From the NCBI GenBank assembly GCA_013205085.1, contig JABMLH010000001.1, forward strand, positions 310,001-374,000: DNA of 64,000 nt, read 5' to 3'. Numbering within the stretch: position 1 is the stretch's first letter; each line of letters opens with the position of its first letter. Position numbers and translations under genes: made by a program. The stretch is from Microbacteriaceae bacterium VKM Ac-2854 (lineage in GTDB: Bacteria > Actinomycetota > Actinomycetes > Actinomycetales > Microbacteriaceae). Shown one piece after another: positions 59,926 to 64,000 of this stretch. Below the pieces are notes generated by a model. It was given only the letters and a program-made list of their open reading frames with translations, did not search any database and had not been told where the DNA came from.

Positions 59926-60575
59926 CAGACCAGCCCGTCGACGTCGCGCTGCATCCGTTCGCCGATCCGGAACGCGAGCACAACCGCCAGCAGGGTGGCG
60001 CCGACGACGAAGGGGGTGCCGTCGACGAGGGTGCCCGGGTAGACGGGCTCGTCGAGTTCGCCCATCAGCTCGAAGCCGGCGACGAGGTCGCCGAGCCCGG
60101 CCACCAGTTGCCCGAGCAGGCCGCCGATCAGGATGGTGAGGGCGAGCGCGGTGACCGTGCGGGTGATCGAGCGGACGAACGGACGCCCGGTGAGCACGGC
60201 CGTGCAGAACCGCGCCACCGCGAGCGCCACGATCACCTCGGTCGCGAGCGCGATCAGCTGCCCCGCGACGATGAGCGTCATCGCCCCGGGGCTCAACGAG
60301 CCCACCAGCAGCTGCGCCGAGGCGTACTGCCCGGCCTGCAGCACCGCGGATCCGCCGGCCTGCTCCGGCACGACCGCCGTTCCGGTCAGGGCCGTGACCG
60401 GGAAGGAGTCGCGCAGGAACTCGCCGCCGATCACGAAGCCGGCGGCGATGACATCGCCCACCGCGAACAGGAAGGCGACGACCAGCACGAGGATGAGGAA
60501 GGTGCGCTCGCCCCGGCGCAACGGTGCGGGTGGCGGCGTGGCCGGAGCGTCGGGCTCGGGGATGTGTGTGATCAC
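59925..60575 (-). CDS. DUF2975 membrane protein
   Basis: A 216-residue membrane protein with four helices (FLILVLVVAFLFAVGDVIAAGFVI; MTLIVAGQLIALATEVIVALAVARF; VTALALTILIGGLLGQLVAGL; FVVGATLLAVVLAFRIGERM). The C-terminal FRIGERMQRDVDGLV is typical of DUF2975. I prefer the GTG at 60575, which has GACGGGA upstream, over the GTG at 60614 that lengthens the frame by 13 residues. Near-palindromic ATCGAGAATCGAT (about 60590-60602) just upstream could be the operator of the coupled regulator. Confidence 0.82.
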   Translation of the reverse strand: MITHIPEPDAPATPPPAPLRRGERTFLILVLVVAFLFAVGDVIAAGFVIGGEFLRDSFPVTALTGTAVVPEQAGGSAVLQAGQYASAQLLVGSLSPGAMTLIVAGQLIALATEVIVALAVARFCTAVLTGRPFVRSITRTVTALALTILIGGLLGQLVAGLGDLVAGFELMGELDEPVYPGTLVDGTPFVVGATLLAVVLAFRIGERMQRDVDGLV

Positions 60576-60703
60576 GAGGTTCCCGTCTATCGATTCTCGA
60601 TCGTAACGAAACACGATGTGCCAGGAATTCGGTGCGCAGGCTCCTCCCCGCTAGTCTCCCCGAAGACTGAGCAAAGCTCAGTACAGAACGGAATGGGGGA
60701 CCG

Positions 60704-61468
60704 ATGGGTCTGTTCGACAAGCTCAAGAAGATGATGAGCTTCAGCTTCAACATGCAGGAGGGGGCGCCGCCGCTCAGCCCCGAGCAGGAGCGCGGCCTCG
60801 CCGTCGGCGCGATCTACGCCGCGGAGGGGCACCTGCCGATCAATGCGCTGAGCATGGGGGCGGATGCGCGCACCGCGGCCAAACTGCTCAAGGGCGCCTG
60901 GGGTGTGCACGGCCCGGCCGACGTGCCGGAGACGTACGCCTACCTCTTCGACGCGGGGCACCGTGGGCTGTACGAGCTGGCCGTGCCCTATGCGATGGAG
61001 CTGCTCGCGGCGTCACGCAGCGAGCAGAGAAGCCTCGGGCGCCGCAACGTCGAGGAAGTGCCGCGCCGCGCCACCGAACTCGGACTCGATCCGGATCGGG
61101 CCATGACGGCGTACCTGAACTGGAGCGGCACCTACAGCTTCGGCATGCACAACGACCTCGTCGACCCGCTGCCCGCGTCGATCCTGGCCTGGGACATGGC
61201 GCGGGTCGTACACCTCTCGCGGCTGCTACTGGATGCGGGCTTCGTCTCGCCGGAGGACGCGTGGGCCGCGGTGCATCGCGCCAGCGAGACCGCCCGCGCC
61301 GGCTACGGATCGTGGCAAGAGTTCGGTGACGCCTTCGTTGTGGGCCGAGCGTTCTGGTCGTCGATCACCAATCGCGACCACGCCGGCGACGAGACCGGCG
61401 ATTTCGTCAAGGCTGTCAAGGAACTGCAGGAGCAGCCCGAGAGCCCGTGGGTGCGGCTCGCGTGGTGA
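60704..61468 (+). CDS. DUF1266-domain protein
   Basis: A 254-residue soluble protein. The C-terminal half is the DUF1266 pattern: LAWDMARVVHLSRLLLDAGF, then VSPEDAWAAVHRASETARAGY and GSWQEFGDAFVVGRAFW. The N-terminal half (FDKLKKMMSFSFNMQEGAPPLSPEQERGLAVGAIYA) is helical. Function is unknown; related proteins occur near secretion and immunity genes elsewhere. GGGGGACCG precedes the ATG. A short CTGAGC...GCTCAG palindrome lies in its leader at about 60667-60681. Confidence 0.85.
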   Translation: MGLFDKLKKMMSFSFNMQEGAPPLSPEQERGLAVGAIYAAEGHLPINALSMGADARTAAKLLKGAWGVHGPADVPETYAYLFDAGHRGLYELAVPYAMELLAASRSEQRSLGRRNVEEVPRRATELGLDPDRAMTAYLNWSGTYSFGMHNDLVDPLPASILAWDMARVVHLSRLLLDAGFVSPEDAWAAVHRASETARAGYGSWQEFGDAFVVGRAFWSSITNRDHAGDETGDFVKAVKELQEQPESPWVRLAW

Positions 61469-61571
61469 GCGCGAGGGACGCGGCGGCGGCTCAGCCGCTG
61501 CAGCGCACGATCCTGGCCCTCCGGAGGGGCTGAATCCGGTGGCGGCGCGGGGCTCGCGCCGCCACCTCTCA

Positions 61572-61585
61572 CGCCCACGGCGAAC
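61572..61585. promoter_or_regulatory. Possible ClgR-binding site upstream of clpC
   Basis: CGC-N5-GCGAAC on the plus strand, i.e. GTTCGC-N5-GCG on the minus strand, the motif described for the actinobacterial clp regulator ClgR. It lies 79 bp before the clpC start. Confidence 0.4.
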
Positions 61586-61663
61586 AGGCACCGTAATCAC
61601 GACATGCGCTGGTTACTCTCTCTGTATCGAGGCCCACCCCTGCGGGCCCCGTAGGGAGTGACA

Positions 61664-64000
61664 GCATGTTCGAGAGATTCACCGATCGCGCACGGCGCGT
61701 CGTCGTTTTGGCCCAGGAAGAGGCCAAGATGCTCAACCACAACTACATCGGCACCGAGCACATCCTGCTCGGCCTCATTCACGAGGGCGAGGGAGTCGCA
61801 GCCAAGGCTCTCGAATCGCTTGGCATCTCCCTGGATGCCGTTCGCGAGCAGGTCCAGGACATCATCGGCCAGGGGCAGCAGCAGCCGACGGGGCACATCC
61901 CGTTCACGCCGCGCGCCAAGAAGGTGCTCGAGCTCTCGCTGCGCGAAGCGCTGCAGCTCGGCCACAACTACATCGGAACCGAGCACATCCTGCTCGGTCT
62001 CATCCGCGAAGGCGAAGGCGTCGCCGCCCAGGTGCTCGTCAAGCTCGGAGCGGACCTCAACCGGGTTCGTCAGCAGGTCATCCAGCTTCTGTCTGGGTAC
62101 CAGGGCAAGGAGCAGGTGGCAGTGGGCGGTGAGCAGCAGCAGCCTCAGGGTGGATCGCAGATCCTCGACCAGTTCGGTCGCAACCTCACGCAGGCTGCGC
62201 GAGACAACAAGCTCGACCCGGTGATCGGGCGCGAGAAGGAGATCGAGCGCGTGATGCAGATCCTGTCGCGCCGCTCCAAGAACAACCCCGTGCTGATCGG
62301 TGAGCCCGGCGTCGGCAAGACCGCCGTCGTCGAGGGCCTCGCCCAGGCGATCGTGCGCGGCGACGTGCCCGAGACGCTGAAGGACAAGCAGCTCTACACG
62401 CTCGACCTCGGCTCGCTGATCGCCGGTTCCCGCTACCGCGGTGACTTCGAGGAGCGCCTGAAGAAGGTCACCAAGGAGATCCGCACCCGCGGCGACATCA
62501 TCACCTTCATCGACGAGATCCACACGCTGGTGGGTGCTGGCGCTGCAGAGGGCGCCATCGACGCCGCGTCGATCCTCAAGCCGCTGCTGGCCCGCGGCGA
62601 GCTGCAGACCATCGGCGCCACCACGCTGGATGAGTACCGCAAGCACTTCGAGAAGGATGCGGCGCTCGAGCGCCGCTTCCAGCCCATCCAGGTGGCCGAG
62701 CCGTCGCTGCCCCACGCGATCAACATCCTCAAGGGGCTGCGCGACCGCTACGAGGCGCACCACAAGGTGTCCATCACCGACGGCGCGATCGTCGCGGCGG
62801 CCAACCTCGCCGACCGCTACATCAGCGACCGCTTCCTGCCGGACAAGGCCATCGACCTGATCGACGAGGCCGGCGCCCGCCTGCGCCTCTCGATCCTCTC
62901 CGCCCCGCCGGAGCTGCGCGAGTTCGACGACAAGATCGCCGTCGTCCGCGCCGCGAAGGAGGCCGCGATCGAGGATCAGGACTTCGAGAAGGCCGCCTCC
63001 CTCCGCGACGAGGAGAAGCAGCTGCTCGGCGAGCGCCTGCGTCTCGAAAAGCAGTGGAAGACCGGCGACGTCAAGGCGACCGGCGTGGTCGACGAGGGCC
63101 TGATCGCCGAGGTACTGGCCCAGGCCACGGGCATTCCGGTGTTCAAGCTCACCGAGGAGGAGTCCTCGCGGCTCGTCTTTATGGAGAAGGCCCTGCACCA
63201 GCGCGTCATCGGTCAGGAGGAGGCCATCGCGGCGCTCTCCCGCACCATCCGGCGCACCCGTGCCGGACTCAAGGACCCGAAGCGTCCCTCCGGTTCGTTC
63301 ATCTTCGCCGGCCCCACCGGTGTCGGTAAGACCGAGCTGGCCAAGGCGCTCGCCGAGTTCCTCTTCGACGACGAGAACGCGATGATCTCTCTGGACATGT
63401 CGGAGTACGGCGAGAAGCACACCGTCTCTCGTCTGTTCGGTGCCCCTCCCGGATTCGTCGGCTTCGAAGAGGGCGGCCAGCTCACCGAGAAGGTGCGCCG
63501 CAAGCCGTTCTCCGTGGTGCTGTTCGACGAGATCGAGAAGGCGCACCCCGACATCTTCAACTCGCTGCTCCAGATCCTGGAGGAGGGACGTCTGACGGAT
63601 GGTCAGGGCCGCGTGGTCGACTTCAAGAACACCGTGATCATCATGACCACCAACCTCGGTGCGCGTGACATCGCCGGTGGCCCGGTCGGCTTCCTGATCG
63701 AGGGGAACTCCTCGACCGGTTACGACCGGATGCAGGGCAAGGTGAACGAGGAGTTGAAGAAGCACTTCAAGCCCGAGTTCCTCAACCGCGTGGACGACAT
63801 CATCGTCTTCCCGCAGCTGAGCAAGCCCGAGCTGCTGCAGATCGTCGACCTCTTCATCAAGCGCCTCGGCGACCGCCTGCTCGACCGCGACATGACCGTC
63901 GAGCTCACGCTGCCGGCCAAGGAGCGCCTCATCGAGGTGGGCTTCGACCCGACGCTGGGAGCCCGGCCGCTGCGCCGCGCGATCCAGCGCGAGATCGAGG
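61664..64000 (+). CDS. clpC: ATP-dependent Clp protease ATP-binding subunit ClpC (partial)
   Basis: 779 codons before the window ends; the family is about 820-850 residues, so the C-terminus is missing. Two N-terminal Clp repeats ([15 protein letters not shown] and [15 protein letters not shown]), first AAA module with Walker A GEPGVGKT (about 211) and [12 protein letters not shown], a UVR-like middle part ([18 protein letters not shown]), and second module Walker A GPTGVGKT (about 549) with [13 protein letters not shown]. It unfolds proteins for ClpP and is essential in many Actinobacteria. GGGAGTGAC precedes the ATG at 61664. Confidence 0.97.

Noticed and set aside
61597-63765. Minus-strand frame of 722 codons over clpC
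   Set aside because: It is antisense to clpC and shows Leu/Asp/Glu/Val-rich composition without domains.
1-64000. CRISPR arrays, rRNA, tmRNA or prophage structural genes
   Set aside because: I looked for regular spaced repeats, rRNA-like sequence and phage head/tail genes and saw none.

Overview
The window is high-GC actinobacterial chromosome, most likely from the family Microbacteriaceae. The evidence is the gene order ppa / tilS-hpt-(GH76)-ftsH-folE-folP-folB-folK-DUF3180-PH-PH-DUF2520-panC-lysS on the right, ending in clpC, together with many GTG starts, 4-nt ATGA/GTGA overlaps and dispersed 'TTTCGGCAGGCTC' inverted repeats. Genus is not assignable from sequence alone.

Region 1 (1-3160) holds a cupin and a frameshifted alpha/beta hydrolase opposite a CGNR zinc-finger regulator, then a homocysteine S-methyltransferase (mmuM). 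Region 2 (3289-20480) is the most distinctive part. It carries four full-length paralogous genes for exported RCC1-like repeat (beta-propeller) proteins with a twin-arginine-like leader (3289-4848 and 5094-6656 on minus; 10449-12278 and 17069-18667 on plus) and a fifth, decayed C-terminal fragment (19778-20470). All four intact genes share one promoter layout that I could align by eye: two GGGGTAC-like boxes whose starts lie exactly 22 bp apart, then a TGGCnnAATRGG-like element 107-108 bp from the first box, then a 60-103 nt leader. Between the plus-strand copies lie an exported M23 peptidase, a membrane protein and two AraC-family regulators. Two more AraC regulators of the same subfamily lie at 31836-33706. 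I propose that this is one regulated surface-protein system; the regulator-operator link is inference.

Region 3 (18850-30900) is an accessory, partly eroded zone: small alarmone synthetase, truncated histidine kinase, bulb-lectin fragment, inactivated secreted proteins, an ECF sigma factor coupled to a membrane protein, a crystallin-like exported protein, a VbhA-Fic toxin pair, a serine recombinase with a substituted catalytic arginine, and a HipB-HipA pair. Several reading frames are interrupted, and 27910-28678 could not be assigned.

Region 4 (30922-64000) is largely housekeeping: CPBP protease, tRNA-Glu/Asp/Phe on the minus strand with a recognisable promoter and terminator, a tandem pair of coiled-coil peptidoglycan hydrolases (M23 then NlpC/P60), inorganic pyrophosphatase, tilS, hpt, ftsH, the folate operon, PH-domain membrane proteins, panC, lysS, cardiolipin synthase, a ThuA/Gfo-Idh-MocA pair, pirin, a CtaG-like protein, an XRE/DUF2975 pair, DUF1266 and clpC (cut by the window end). 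Dispersed inverted repeats of at least three sequence classes sit in the gaps.
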